64,000 bases of DNA from an uncultured Bacteroidales bacterium (GTDB taxonomy: Bacteria > Bacteroidota > Bacteroidia > Bacteroidales > UBA932). The stretch covers positions 85,691 through 149,690 of the forward strand of contig CALUPB010000007.1 of the NCBI GenBank assembly GCA_944322585.1. Reading direction: 5' to 3'. Each line of letters begins with the position of its first letter. Within the stretch, counting starts at the first letter, position 1. A model generated the notes under the pieces. The model did no database searches. It was not told the origin of the DNA and saw nothing but the letters and a program-made list of their open reading frames with translations. Positions 1 through 9,537 of the stretch are shown one piece after another. The position numbers and the translations under genes are program-made.

Positions 1-730
1 TTGCTTCCATGGCAACACGGTTGGAAGCCACGGCTTTCTCTATTATATGATTTGCCATATCGGGACATGTCTCATATACAGCCAATGCAGCCACTGCAAG
101 ACCTCCGTTGCACACCTGGTTCCAATTGCTCCCGGCGCTGTAGAAATCCAGATTCCATATCCCTTCCATGGCAGGGCGGAACGCATACTGCACGACAGCG
201 GATTCACATTTGTCAAGAGTTTCCCGGGAGAGATGGCCGTACAGCCAGTCATAACCAAGCCCGACGGCCGCAGCCATCTCACCTGCATCCAGAAAATGTC
301 TCCCTGCATTCCAGCTTTCGAATGAGCACACATCCGCCAAATCCTTTTCAGCATGTTCCAGATACCTTTTCTCCCCTGTATAACGGTATGCGTATGCACA
401 GGAGAAAATCCGCATAAGGGCATTTCTGGACACGTCCAGTATCCGTCTGCCGCTTACATCCAAAGTAAACGTCAACGGTTCGGAAGACATGCCTGCATTG
501 TCCGCCATATACATTATTTCGGAATGCAACATGGAAAGGACCGGATTCTGTCCCGATTCCTCCTCTTTCATAACAGAAGCGAACTCCATATCATCCAGCA
601 AAATCCTCGGATGATTTCCTGAAACGGGTTCCAGCCGGCATATTTCATGCTCCGGTTCTGATGCGGCAACCATAACACATGAAAGGAGCCCTGCCATCAC
701 GGCAGCATATTTGAAAATCACATTTGCCAT
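1..730 (-). CDS. Heparinase II/III-like polysaccharide lyase, partial (N-terminal part)
   Basis: The gene runs off the left edge, leaving about 243 N-terminal residues. It begins with a hydrophobic signal peptide (MANVIFKYAAVMAG...). It continues with the HPRILL motif and an alpha-helical stretch containing SWNAGRHFLDAGEMA, GYDWLYGHLS and NWNQVCNGGLA, which are typical of the (alpha/alpha) toroid domain of heparinase II/III-type lyases (PL12/15/17/21 group). Such enzymes cleave uronic-acid-containing polysaccharides by beta-elimination in the periplasm. The catalytic Tyr/His and the C-terminal beta-sandwich lie outside the window, so family and substrate are open. It is the fourth gene of the susC-led operon, 16 nt after the DUF5017 gene. 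Confidence 0.75.
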   Translation of the reverse strand, partial: MANVIFKYAAVMAGLLSCVMVAASEPEHEICRLEPVSGNHPRILLDDMEFASVMKEEESGQNPVLSMLHSEIMYMADNAGMSSEPLTFTLDVSGRRILDVSRNALMRIFSCAYAYRYTGEKRYLEHAEKDLADVCSFESWNAGRHFLDAGEMAAAVGLGYDWLYGHLSRETLDKCESAVVQYAFRPAMEGIWNLDFYSAGSNWNQVCNGGLAVAALAVYETCPDMANHIIEKAVASNRVAMEA

Positions 731-746
731 TGCTTCTCATCCTTTG

Positions 747-1772
747 TTACAAACTACCCCTTTCAGGACTTATCCGGTCAAGAATCTCTATCTCATACTG
801 GAATATCCTGTCAGACTCACCGTCCACATTGGAATTGACTCCTACAAATGTCACGGTATATATTCCCGGTTTTTCAAATGTATAGGAATACGAATGAAGG
901 TAGTTCTGCATATTTTTTATTACAATTGCCTTGTCGTTGGGAACCGCATTCAGGGATCTTGGAGTCGAGATGGCCCAACCGTCAAGCCTGTAAGTAAGTT
1001 CATCCGCGTTAGCTCCCTGGAAAAAGACGCCGTTCGTAGCGAGATTGTCCAGCCTTATCGCCCCGTTGTTGTTCACGGTATAGTAAGGGTCGAGTTCATC
1101 GTTCATCATGACCGTAGTCCAGCCTATGTCCGTGAAGTCCATAGTGGACGGGTCAAGCCCTTCAAGATCAAGGACTATGTCACCCTTGACCCTGTAAGTC
1201 CGCTGGGAATAGTATTTCCGTTCCACATTTCCCTCGTCATCTTCCGTATCCACATACCATACCGGATTCCAGTGGAGCGCAATACAGAAATTATCCATAT
1301 ATGGAGAAAGGTCGAACGCTTCCTGTTCTGTCCATTCCGTGGAAGGGCCTTCGTTATACGGGAATTTCGTCCAGCCCTGCATCCCGCCGTCCACCATCTC
1401 CTGTATGGTAGCCCTGTCCGCCATTCCGTCATCGCCCTTGAGCCCTTCAAAAGAATTGGAAATCCATATTTCCAGGCCTTCAGGCCTTCCGTAGCTTGCC
1501 ATTATATCAAAGATTATCTGGCAGCTGTTCACCTGCTCCACAGGCACATAGAAACGGTCGGCGAACTCATAGCTGTGTCCTGTTTCACCGCTGTAAAACA
1601 ACAGATTGTCCACATTTCCCTCTATGTTGAACACGACAGGTTCTCCTGCATAATAAGTATTGGACGGATCGAGGGAAATCCTGTACTCCACAGGATAGAC
1701 CAGTCCCCGCTCACACCCTGCCATGGCGAGCAGGGAAGCAACAGTATATATCAATCTCTTTATCATAATCAT
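747..1772 (-). CDS. DUF5017-type surface lipoprotein of the polysaccharide locus
   Basis: 341 residues starting MIMIKRL, with a lipobox-like LLAMAGC giving a predicted lipidated Cys near residue 20. The start of the mature protein (SLDPSNTYYAGEPVVFNIEG) and the PKD-like strand pattern match the DUF5017 family found behind susD genes. The C-terminal half ends in a strand-rich region (PGIYTVTFVGVNS). Inferred role: a cell-surface glycan-binding protein helping the SusC/SusD pair. It follows susD by 6 nt on the same strand and was probably cotranscribed. No catalytic motif is visible. Confidence 0.7.
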   Translation of the reverse strand: MIMIKRLIYTVASLLAMAGCERGLVYPVEYRISLDPSNTYYAGEPVVFNIEGNVDNLLFYSGETGHSYEFADRFYVPVEQVNSCQIIFDIMASYGRPEGLEIWISNSFEGLKGDDGMADRATIQEMVDGGMQGWTKFPYNEGPSTEWTEQEAFDLSPYMDNFCIALHWNPVWYVDTEDDEGNVERKYYSQRTYRVKGDIVLDLEGLDPSTMDFTDIGWTTVMMNDELDPYYTVNNNGAIRLDNLATNGVFFQGANADELTYRLDGWAISTPRSLNAVPNDKAIVIKNMQNYLHSYSYTFEKPGIYTVTFVGVNSNVDGESDRIFQYEIEILDRISPERGSL

Positions 1773-1778
1773 AATATT

Positions 1779-3509
1779 TTACCAGAGAGGATTCTGCACA
1801 AGTTCTTTATTTACACCGAGCTCCACCGACGGGATCGGCAGGTAGACATGGCGTTCCGCCACATTCTGACCTATCGTTGTAGCCGATTTCGTCGGGGTAC
1901 CGCCGGAAATGAAACGGACGTCCACCACCATGTCGTTGTATTCCCTGACAGATTCCACGAATATTCCCCACCTGATCAGATCGTACTTCCTCAATGCCTC
2001 GAAACACAGTTCCCTGCCCCTTTCGTTGCGGACGAGCTGCCGGAAAGCCTCCTGAGAAGAATATTCCCCGAACGGCCTTGTTGCAATGCCGGCCCTGTCG
2101 CGTATCGCCACTATACAGTCCTCGAACACCTTTTCGTCAGGGGCCCCGTAATACTCGTTATAGGCTTCCGCATACATCAGGAGCACGTCGGCATAACGGA
2201 GAATAGGGAAATTGATAGTCGTATAGAGCATCTTGGACGTCATCAGCCCCTCCCATTCGACCATCCTTCTCCACTTGCCGCAGTTCCTCTGCCCTGCCGC
2301 TGCCGTAAGGTCCACATCAGACCGCACATTCCCATACACGTACGGCACGGGATCGATACCGCCCAGAGAACCTGTGACGGAAGACCCCTCCGGTTCCCCG
2401 AAAGGACGGTTGTTGGCATCGCCCCGGAAATTGAACGGAGGCATGTTCCAGTCCTGTCTGCTGTCAGTAATCCTGTCCTTGACGGCATTTTCGTCATCCG
2501 TCCTGTCAGTCTGCCAGTAAAGATCCCACAGTTTCAGGCTGCCGTTGTACTGCCCGTATGCAAAATTGCAGGTAGCATTCTCGAACCCGCTGTTTATAGT
2601 ACTCTGGAGCCCGAGCAGGTCTCCGATCCTGCCGTTCGTCCATTTGTCAGGACTTGAACAGTCTCCAAGAAAATCCACCTCCCACATGGATTCCCTGTAT
2701 TCCGTATCGTATTTGTCGGAAATCATGTTGATAAAGACCTGGCTGTAGTCTTCATTGAGCCTGTGCTCCCCGCTTGAAATGACATTGCCTGCATGTTCCA
2801 TGGCAAGCCTGTAATATTCCCTCTTCTCGTCCTGGCTGCATTGTACGGTCGCTCCCGCCATGAAAAGGTAGACCCTGGCCAGGATGCCTTCCACAGTATG
2901 ATCCGTAATTCTGGACGGGGCTAGATTAAGGTCATCATTCACAAGGGATATACAGTCCTCCATCTCCGAAACGACCCATGACAGGACATCATACTGCGGA
3001 GTGGCAGGGCACATTACCTGATCACGGCCGGTCACTTCGTAGTCCCTCAGCGGAACATCTCCCCACGCCTGCGCCAGAATAAAGTGATAATAAGCCCTCA
3101 GGAAACGGGCTTCATTGTAATAGAGGTGATCAGGATCGAATTCAGAGTCCTTTACCGCCTCCATGAATGCATTGGCATTCTTGATGCCCCTGTAAATCTG
3201 AACCCATGCATTATACACATTGGAAGATGTGGCGTCATGTGCATACAGCTCTGGATAATTTGCTGTCGTATTCCTGTTGAAATAGCACAGATCATCATTC
3301 TGGCTCAATATGATAGGGTAATAGTAGCCGTAGAAATTCTCGCTTGCCATGGCGCCGTACACCCCCGCAAGCCCGTACCTGACATCCTGCTCGCTTGTAT
3401 AGAAATTATCCGAACATATCACTGTCGGCTCCTCATCCAGGAAAGAGCATGATGATGCGGCCGGGAGCAAGGCAGCAGCTGACAAAACATATAATAAAGT
3501 CTTTTTCAT
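1779..3509 (-). CDS. SusD/RagB-family outer-membrane glycan-binding lipoprotein
   Basis: 576 residues from the start MKKTLLYVLS, which I prefer over an upstream in-frame ATG because a good purine-rich ribosome site (GGGAGG) precedes it and it gives a clean lipoprotein signal ending AASSCSF. The N-terminal SusD fold is recognisable (FLDEEPTV, then TPR-like helices with NEARFLRAYYHFILAQAWGDVPL), and the C-terminal RagB part includes PILRYADVLLMYAEAYNE and NERGRELCFEALRKYDLIRWG. It acts as the lid of the SusC transporter at the cell surface. It lies 15 nt after the susC stop. Confidence 0.93.
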   Translation of the reverse strand: MKKTLLYVLSAAALLPAASSCSFLDEEPTVICSDNFYTSEQDVRYGLAGVYGAMASENFYGYYYPIILSQNDDLCYFNRNTTANYPELYAHDATSSNVYNAWVQIYRGIKNANAFMEAVKDSEFDPDHLYYNEARFLRAYYHFILAQAWGDVPLRDYEVTGRDQVMCPATPQYDVLSWVVSEMEDCISLVNDDLNLAPSRITDHTVEGILARVYLFMAGATVQCSQDEKREYYRLAMEHAGNVISSGEHRLNEDYSQVFINMISDKYDTEYRESMWEVDFLGDCSSPDKWTNGRIGDLLGLQSTINSGFENATCNFAYGQYNGSLKLWDLYWQTDRTDDENAVKDRITDSRQDWNMPPFNFRGDANNRPFGEPEGSSVTGSLGGIDPVPYVYGNVRSDVDLTAAAGQRNCGKWRRMVEWEGLMTSKMLYTTINFPILRYADVLLMYAEAYNEYYGAPDEKVFEDCIVAIRDRAGIATRPFGEYSSQEAFRQLVRNERGRELCFEALRKYDLIRWGIFVESVREYNDMVVDVRFISGGTPTKSATTIGQNVAERHVYLPIPSVELGVNKELVQNPLW

Positions 3510-3524
3510 ATATTTGCCTCCCAA

Positions 3525-6500
3525 TTAAAAAGTGAATGAAATCCCTCCCGTGAACGTCATGGCACGCGGATAGGCCGACCAGTCGAAACCCGGAGTCAGG
3601 ACACTGTTCTTGGTGGACACCTCGGGATCGGGACCGGAATAGCGGGTCCATGTCCACAGATTGTCGGCGGACACATAAATGCGCACAGTATCGAAATGTA
3701 TCTTCCTCAACACTCTGCGGGGAAGTGTATATCCTATGGAAACGTTTTTCAGACGGAGGAATGACGCGTCCTCCACCACACGTGAAGAATAGTATGACAT
3801 CGCATTGGCTCCCACCCTCGGTATGTCGCTGTCGGGATTGCTCTGAAGATTGAACCTGTCGGTATAGCTCCGGAACTGGTTCAGACTGGTGATGGTTCCG
3901 TTCTCGAAGATCAGCCTGCTCGCATTGAGGACATCATTCCCGTAACTCCACTGGAAGAAGACATTCACATCGAAACCATAGAAGGTGAATGTATTGTTGA
4001 AGCCTCCGGTATGGACCGGCTGTCCGGAACCTATGACTGTCTGGTCATTGGCATCCACCACGCCGTCCCTGTTGATATCCTTGTATTTCGGATCTCCGGG
4101 ACGGACGGAAGTCTGGCCTACGCTCGTCATATAAGGCACACCGTCTTTCAGGGAATTCCCGTTGAACTCCTCAGGCTTGTAGGTTCCTTCATAGACATAG
4201 CCGTACATCATGCCCGTAGGCTTGCCCACCTGGGTGACATACGCCTGCTGACTGTTGAACTTCTGGTCCCATGATATGATGGAAAAGAGTGAATACTGGT
4301 CGTCCGTAAGGGCAGTGACCTTGTTGCGGTTCATGGCAAAGTTCAGGTTCAGGTTCCACTCGAATTTCCTGGTCCTGACAGGTACGGCATTGAGTGTAAG
4401 CTCTATACCCTTGTTTTGCATGGAACCTATGTTCATCATCGCGGACGTGTATCCCGAAGAGGCAGGCTGCACCGCCTGAAGCAGAAGATCATAGGTGTTT
4501 TTCAGATATATGTCGGCCGTTATTCCTATACGGCTGTCGAACACACTGAAATCCACCCCGAGATTGTACTGCTCCGTAGTCTCCCATTTCAGATCGTCAT
4601 TCGCCATGTTGGACGGTTCGTATCCGGCCACATGCGTGCCTCCGAAGACATAGTCGACCGAATTACGGTTTCCCGGGATCGTAGTTATCTGGGCATAGAA
4701 ATCATACGGGGTGGTAGTCCGGTTGTTTCCTGTCATACCCCACGAGAAACGCAGTTTTCCGTTGCTTATCCAGTCCGCACTCTTGAGCCATGGCTCCCTG
4801 TTGAAATTCCAGGAGAGTCCTACGGACGGGAAATAGCCCCAGCGGTTGTCCACAGGGAACTTCGACGAGCCGTCCGCACGGAACGAGGCGGTAATGTAGT
4901 ACCTGTACTTATAATTGTAATTTGCCCTGAACAGTCCCGACATCTGGGTCCAGTTGCGTTCCCACGGAGTGACAGCCTGATAGTTTCCGGTATGCAGACC
5001 GTTCAGTCCAAGAGCCTCCGTGGTCATGTTGTTGGACATGATACCCTGGTAGCTGCTGTTCTGTCCGGACAGGGTAAAACCTCCGAGCAGCTCGATATGG
5101 TGCCTGTTCCTGATATGCTTCGTCCATGTCAGGGTATTCTCCTGCTGCCAGTTCATGTAGGTATTGTAATGGATTGCCCCGTTGATGCCTCTCCCGGAAG
5201 GGGAACCTTCATAGCCGGTATATGTCTGCGAGCCGTTGAACTGCTCGTTCGTCTGTTTGTTAAGGGTATATCCGCCCGTTATGCGCAGGACGAGCTCAGG
5301 AAGGATATTGATGCGGAGGGCCGCATTGGCATTCAGATAATCCACTGTCCTTTTCCTTATCTCATTCTTTATGGAATAGGCCGGATTGAACCTGTAATCA
5401 TTGGCGCTCGAACCGCCGCCTTCCTCATCATCTATCATCGAACTCATCATCGCGTCCAGCATAGTCTGTCCGTCTTTCAGCTGATACAGCGGCTTCACGG
5501 GTCTGTAGCCCCATACCGAATACATCAGCCATCCCGATGCGGAAGATGTCGACGTAGCTGTCTTCGGATCGCTTCCCTGTGTCACGGAACGGGAATAGTT
5601 GGCATTTATGTCGAATGTGACATGTCTGCCTATCTTCTGGCTGAAATTGATCTTGCCCTGATATCTCTGGAAATTGGAATAGTCGATGACACCGTCCTGG
5701 TCCGTGGCGGAAAGGCTCACATTATACCTGGTACCGGTCTCCTTGCTGCCTCCTGACAGGGAGACATTATAATTCTGCGTAAATGCGGTCCTGTATATGA
5801 CATCCTGCCAGTCGACTCCTGCAATGCCGTCATACTCCGACCTGTCATTGTATCGCAGATAAAAGTTCGTCAGTCCATAATAGTCGCAGAATTCAGTCTG
5901 GAAATCGATGAATTCCTGAGCGTCCATCATCTCTACCCTGTTCTGCACCGAACTTCCTGCCCATGAAGCTGAAAAGGATACTTTAGGTTTTCCTTCCACT
6001 CCCTGTTTCGTGGTAATGACTATCACGCCATTGGCTCCGCGTGCCCCGTAAATGGCGGTTGCAGAAGCGTCCTTAAGTATATCTATCGATTCTATATCAT
6101 TGGGGTTCAACGAAGTCGCCATAGAACTTTCCGACTGGAAACCGTCTATGACATACAGGGGCGCACTGCTCTGCGTAAGGGAATTGTTTCCCCGTATCGT
6201 AATATTTGCCTCCGCTCCCAGAGCGCCATCGGACGTCGTCACCACCACTCCTGCCACACGCCCCTGCAGAGCCTGGTCGAAATTGGTCACCGGTGCCTTT
6301 ACGATATCTTCCATATCCACCTTGCTGACCGAACCTGTCAGGTCTCGCCGTGTCACGGAACCGTATCCTATACTGACCACTTCCGAAGCCTCAAGTGTCA
6401 GCTTGTCCTCTTCAAGCGTGACATTTATATCGGTCTTCTTGCCGACAATGACCTTGACGTCTTCGAAACCGAGGCAGGAAAATACCAGAGTCGCACCTGA

Positions 6501-6704
6501 CGGGACTGAGATGGAATAATTTCCGGCGTCATCAGTCGCAGTCCCGTTCGATGTGTTACCGTTTTCATATACCGTCACAGCGACCAGTGGCTCCCCTCCT
6601 GAATCCGTGACCTTACCTTTGACAGCAACTGTCTGGGCCATAAGTATCCCCCATGGACACAACATCAGCAGTACAGCCGCCATCAACTTGAATTGTGTTT
6701 GCAT
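3525..6704 (-). CDS. SusC/RagA-family TonB-linked outer-membrane transporter
   Basis: 1059 residues with an N-terminal signal peptide. A carboxypeptidase-regulatory-like domain follows (about 27-105; VKGKVTDSGGEPLVAVTVYENG), then a plug domain with the family signature DASATAIYGARGANGVIVITTK near residue 215, then a long beta-barrel ending in the aromatic terminus GGISFTF. It imports oligosaccharides across the outer membrane with TonB energy. It is the first gene of the minus-strand operon susC-susD-DUF5017-lyase. No HTCS, SusR or ECF sigma/anti-sigma regulator is visible in the window, so it must be elsewhere. Confidence 0.95.
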   Translation of the reverse strand: MQTQFKLMAAVLLMLCPWGILMAQTVAVKGKVTDSGGEPLVAVTVYENGNTSNGTATDDAGNYSISVPSGATLVFSCLGFEDVKVIVGKKTDINVTLEEDKLTLEASEVVSIGYGSVTRRDLTGSVSKVDMEDIVKAPVTNFDQALQGRVAGVVVTTSDGALGAEANITIRGNNSLTQSSAPLYVIDGFQSESSMATSLNPNDIESIDILKDASATAIYGARGANGVIVITTKQGVEGKPKVSFSASWAGSSVQNRVEMMDAQEFIDFQTEFCDYYGLTNFYLRYNDRSEYDGIAGVDWQDVIYRTAFTQNYNVSLSGGSKETGTRYNVSLSATDQDGVIDYSNFQRYQGKINFSQKIGRHVTFDINANYSRSVTQGSDPKTATSTSSASGWLMYSVWGYRPVKPLYQLKDGQTMLDAMMSSMIDDEEGGGSSANDYRFNPAYSIKNEIRKRTVDYLNANAALRINILPELVLRITGGYTLNKQTNEQFNGSQTYTGYEGSPSGRGINGAIHYNTYMNWQQENTLTWTKHIRNRHHIELLGGFTLSGQNSSYQGIMSNNMTTEALGLNGLHTGNYQAVTPWERNWTQMSGLFRANYNYKYRYYITASFRADGSSKFPVDNRWGYFPSVGLSWNFNREPWLKSADWISNGKLRFSWGMTGNNRTTTPYDFYAQITTIPGNRNSVDYVFGGTHVAGYEPSNMANDDLKWETTEQYNLGVDFSVFDSRIGITADIYLKNTYDLLLQAVQPASSGYTSAMMNIGSMQNKGIELTLNAVPVRTRKFEWNLNLNFAMNRNKVTALTDDQYSLFSIISWDQKFNSQQAYVTQVGKPTGMMYGYVYEGTYKPEEFNGNSLKDGVPYMTSVGQTSVRPGDPKYKDINRDGVVDANDQTVIGSGQPVHTGGFNNTFTFYGFDVNVFFQWSYGNDVLNASRLIFENGTITSLNQFRSYTDRFNLQSNPDSDIPRVGANAMSYYSSRVVEDASFLRLKNVSIGYTLPRRVLRKIHFDTVRIYVSADNLWTWTRYSGPDPEVSTKNSVLTPGFDWSAYPRAMTFTGGISFTF

Positions 6705-6789
6705 CGTTATCAGTTTTAGTCAATAATAAACCTATCCGTCTTTCCATTCACATGGACAAACAGACACGAATGCATTTTGCGGTACGCCG

Positions 6790-6797
6790 CAAATATA
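6790..6797 (-). promoter_or_regulatory. Probable -7 element for the susC operon
   Basis: The minus strand reads TATATTTG, fitting the Bacteroidota TAnnTTTG box, about 85 nt upstream of the susC ATG. No TTTG lies 19 nt further upstream; that place holds a G-tract (the C-tract on the plus strand). This may mean an activator-dependent promoter. Confidence 0.45.
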
Positions 6798-6815
6798 ACA
6801 AATTTTAAGATTTTA

Positions 6816-6824
6816 CCCCCCCCC
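6816..6824. repeat. Nine-base C homopolymer between divergent locus promoters
   Basis: An uninterrupted run of nine C residues sits in the 271-bp divergent region between susC and the plus-strand DUF4955 gene. It lies about where the -33 element of the susC promoter would be. Length variation here could alter promoter spacing; that consequence is inference. Confidence 0.6.
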
Positions 6825-6857
6825 GAAATTAAAAAGTGAAAATTTACTTTTGTTAAT

Positions 6858-6888
6858 TTTGATTATTCGTAAGCAATTTATATTTTTG
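6858..6888 (+). promoter_or_regulatory. Consensus Bacteroidota promoter for the DUF4988/DUF4955 gene
   Basis: TTTG (6858-6861), exactly 19 nt, then TATTTTTG (6881-6888). This is a perfect match to the Bacteroidota sigma-ABfr consensus. It lies about 88 nt upstream of the ATG at 6976 and argues against translation from upstream in-frame ATGs. Confidence 0.75.
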
Positions 6889-6975
6889 CCCTCGAAAAAC
6901 GTATTTTCCGTTTACGTACACAGACAGCCCATTTTCCGGTACATTCTACAATCATTGAAATTTAAACTGGGACTA

Positions 6976-9525
6976 ATGAAACAGATCAGAATCATCTATG
7001 TATTAATGGTGGGGCTGGCCGGTTGGGGATGTACTGACATAGACGCGCTCGAAACCGAACTGGACGGTCTCGAAGAACGGATCGGGATCATGGAAGAGAG
7101 TTCGCATGACATCAACTCCAACTCCATTGCCCTGAAAACCATTCTTGACGGAAAGACAGTTATAGTCGGCTATAATGAAAACGTGTCTCCGGAAGGTACA
7201 GTTACTGGTTACAGCCTTGAATTCAGCGACGGACAGACACTGGAAATCCTGTTCGGGAAAAACATCAGGGGAAACGCCCCTATAGTCAGCATCAATGAAA
7301 ACCGGCTCTGGACAATCTCCCTGGACGGGGGTGACACTTTCAACATAATAGAGGACGGCATTACCGCGGACGGCTCCACACCGTTAGTATGTGTGGACGA
7401 AAACGGATACTGGTGCGTAAGCCTCGATGACGGAGCAAGTTACAATCGTATCACAGGGACCGACGGCAAGCCTATCAGTGCAGTAAACGGAGCCGTAATT
7501 ACAGGACAGGCATCTGTCTTCAAGGACGTTGTGTACGACAGCGAGCAGGAAGTCATGATCTTTACGATTCTGGAGACCGGAGAGACCGTCTCCGTGCCTG
7601 TGCACAACGACTTCTATATTGATGTCATCGGACTTGAAAACCGTAAAGACGTGATAATGCTCTCTGAAACAAGGAAATTCGAAGTAGAGATTTCGGGTGT
7701 GGAAGATGCCTGGATACAGGTTCCGCCAGGATGGGAAGCGATACTCGAAGACAACCTGTTTACTGTAATCGGGCCGTCTTCCGGAACGGCGGGAGATTAC
7801 GATGTTAACGTCGTCATATTCTCCGCTGAAAAATACACCCGGAAATATACCTATACCTTTACGCTCAACCCCGTGACTTTAGACGGAACGGCATGTACAG
7901 AATGGAACGAATTCATAAGCGGAAGCCCTGACAATGTGCTTCTCGACTTTTCCTATGCCGGATACGGTCACGGCGAGCTTCCTCCTCCAGATGCATACAG
8001 TCTCGGATACGATATCTATGATGTAACCGACTTCGGAGCCGTGCCTGATGACGGAAAATCAGACCGCGAAGCCTTTCTCAAGGCCGTGTCTGCCGCCCTC
8101 GGAACGGAGTATGAGAACGTCGGAGACAATGACATCACCTTCCGTCCGAACGCGAACGCCAGAGCGATCGTCTATTTCCCTGAAGGCGAATACATTCTGC
8201 ACACATCCGATGATAACATCGATGTCGATGAGAAAGAGCTGACACAGACAATACGCATCAGGGCCGGGGAATTTATCCTGAAAGGAGCCGGAAGGGACAG
8301 GACAACTCTCGTAATGCAGGATGCAGCACAACCGAGAAGCGAAGACCTGTTCAGTTCTCCTCCTATGATAGAAATAAAGCACAACACTAATTTCGAAGCC
8401 CTTACGACCGTAACTTCCGATGCCGGTAAAGGCTCGTATTCAGTCGACGTCGCTTCCACCGCAGGTATAGCCCCGGGGACATGGGTCTGTCTGTGGCTCC
8501 AGAACAACGACCCGGAACTTGTAGCCCGGGAAGTTGCTCCTTATGAGGTCCTTTCCGACATGACGGATATCATTCAGAATGGAGTGAAAGTAGTGGACCT
8601 GCATCAGGTCAGAAGCGTCGACGGCAACACGGTAACGTTCTGTGAGCCGATAATGCACGAAGTCGAGGCTGAATGGGGCTGGAAAATACGCAAATATTCC
8701 CACTACGCAAACATAGGGGTAGAAGACCTTACATTCAAGGGCAATGCAAAGGAGGAGTTCAGCCACCACGCTTCATGGGAAGACGACGGAGCTTTCAAGC
8801 CGATAAACATGATGAGATGTGTCAATTCATGGATGAGACGGGTCAATTTCATCAGCGTAAGCGAATGCACTTCTTTCGTGGACTGTGCCAACATATCGGC
8901 ATACGACATTGACATCTCCGGCAACAGGGGACATGCGGCCATCCGCGCCGACGAATCCTCCCGGGTGTTCATAGGAGCAGTCACCGACCATTCATCAGGG
9001 GACATGTGCGGCACGGGACCTGTCCTTTCGGGACAATATATGGAAAATGCAGGCCAGTTCCATGCATCCGGAGTATCCGGTGCAAGCATGGGCACCGTGC
9101 TGTGGAGAAACATATGGGGAGATGACAGCTGTTTCGAAGCCCATGCCTCACAACCGAGGGCCACACTTGTTGACTGCTGTACGGGCGGATTCATGAGAAA
9201 CCGCGCAGGAGGAAGCCTCTCTGCCCTGCCGAACCATCTTGCAGACCTCACGCTGTGGAACCTTCACGCCACTTCAGCGAATCCGGCAGGAAGCGATAAC
9301 GGGATACTGGCAGACTGGATATGGTGGTCGGACGACAATTTCTCCTGGAAGATACTCCCGCCGGTCATAGTCGGCTTCCAGTCCGGTTTCAATATTACAT
9401 TCAATCAGGATCAGGCGGCAAGAATAAGCAGCCAGGGAATGGCCGTATCTCCGGAATCCCTGTACGAAGCCCAGTTGCGCAGACGTCTCGGCTACGTTCC
9501 TGCCTGGTTAAATTCACTCAAATAA
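6976..9525 (+). CDS. DUF4988 lipoprotein with pectate-lyase-like beta-helix (DUF4955-type)
   Basis: 849 residues from MKQIRIIYVLMVG, chosen because it lies downstream of the promoter and gives a lipoprotein signal with Cys in GLAGWGC. Residues about 20-200 form a DUF4988 module: a short coiled coil (LETELDGLEERI) followed by two NGYWxVSxDxG-like repeats. The C-terminal half starts with YDVTDFGAVPDDGKSD, the opening of pectate-lyase-superfamily right-handed beta-helices, and ends with SLYEAQLRRRLGYVPAWLN, which I recall from DUF4955 proteins. It is probably a surface enzyme or binder for the polysaccharide handled by the divergent susCD operon. Its specific reaction is unknown. Confidence 0.72.
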   Translation: MKQIRIIYVLMVGLAGWGCTDIDALETELDGLEERIGIMEESSHDINSNSIALKTILDGKTVIVGYNENVSPEGTVTGYSLEFSDGQTLEILFGKNIRGNAPIVSINENRLWTISLDGGDTFNIIEDGITADGSTPLVCVDENGYWCVSLDDGASYNRITGTDGKPISAVNGAVITGQASVFKDVVYDSEQEVMIFTILETGETVSVPVHNDFYIDVIGLENRKDVIMLSETRKFEVEISGVEDAWIQVPPGWEAILEDNLFTVIGPSSGTAGDYDVNVVIFSAEKYTRKYTYTFTLNPVTLDGTACTEWNEFISGSPDNVLLDFSYAGYGHGELPPPDAYSLGYDIYDVTDFGAVPDDGKSDREAFLKAVSAALGTEYENVGDNDITFRPNANARAIVYFPEGEYILHTSDDNIDVDEKELTQTIRIRAGEFILKGAGRDRTTLVMQDAAQPRSEDLFSSPPMIEIKHNTNFEALTTVTSDAGKGSYSVDVASTAGIAPGTWVCLWLQNNDPELVAREVAPYEVLSDMTDIIQNGVKVVDLHQVRSVDGNTVTFCEPIMHEVEAEWGWKIRKYSHYANIGVEDLTFKGNAKEEFSHHASWEDDGAFKPINMMRCVNSWMRRVNFISVSECTSFVDCANISAYDIDISGNRGHAAIRADESSRVFIGAVTDHSSGDMCGTGPVLSGQYMENAGQFHASGVSGASMGTVLWRNIWGDDSCFEAHASQPRATLVDCCTGGFMRNRAGGSLSALPNHLADLTLWNLHATSANPAGSDNGILADWIWWSDDNFSWKILPPVIVGFQSGFNITFNQDQAARISSQGMAVSPESLYEAQLRRRLGYVPAWLNSLK

Positions 9526-9537
9526 AATATAAATATC

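Noticed and set aside
711-2657. Long plus-strand open frame over the DUF5017/susD region
   Set aside because: It is antisense to clear susD and DUF5017 genes and has no protein-like composition or family motif.
4416-5756. Long plus-strand open frame inside susC
   Set aside because: Antisense shadow of the susC beta-barrel, with no signal peptide or recognised domain.
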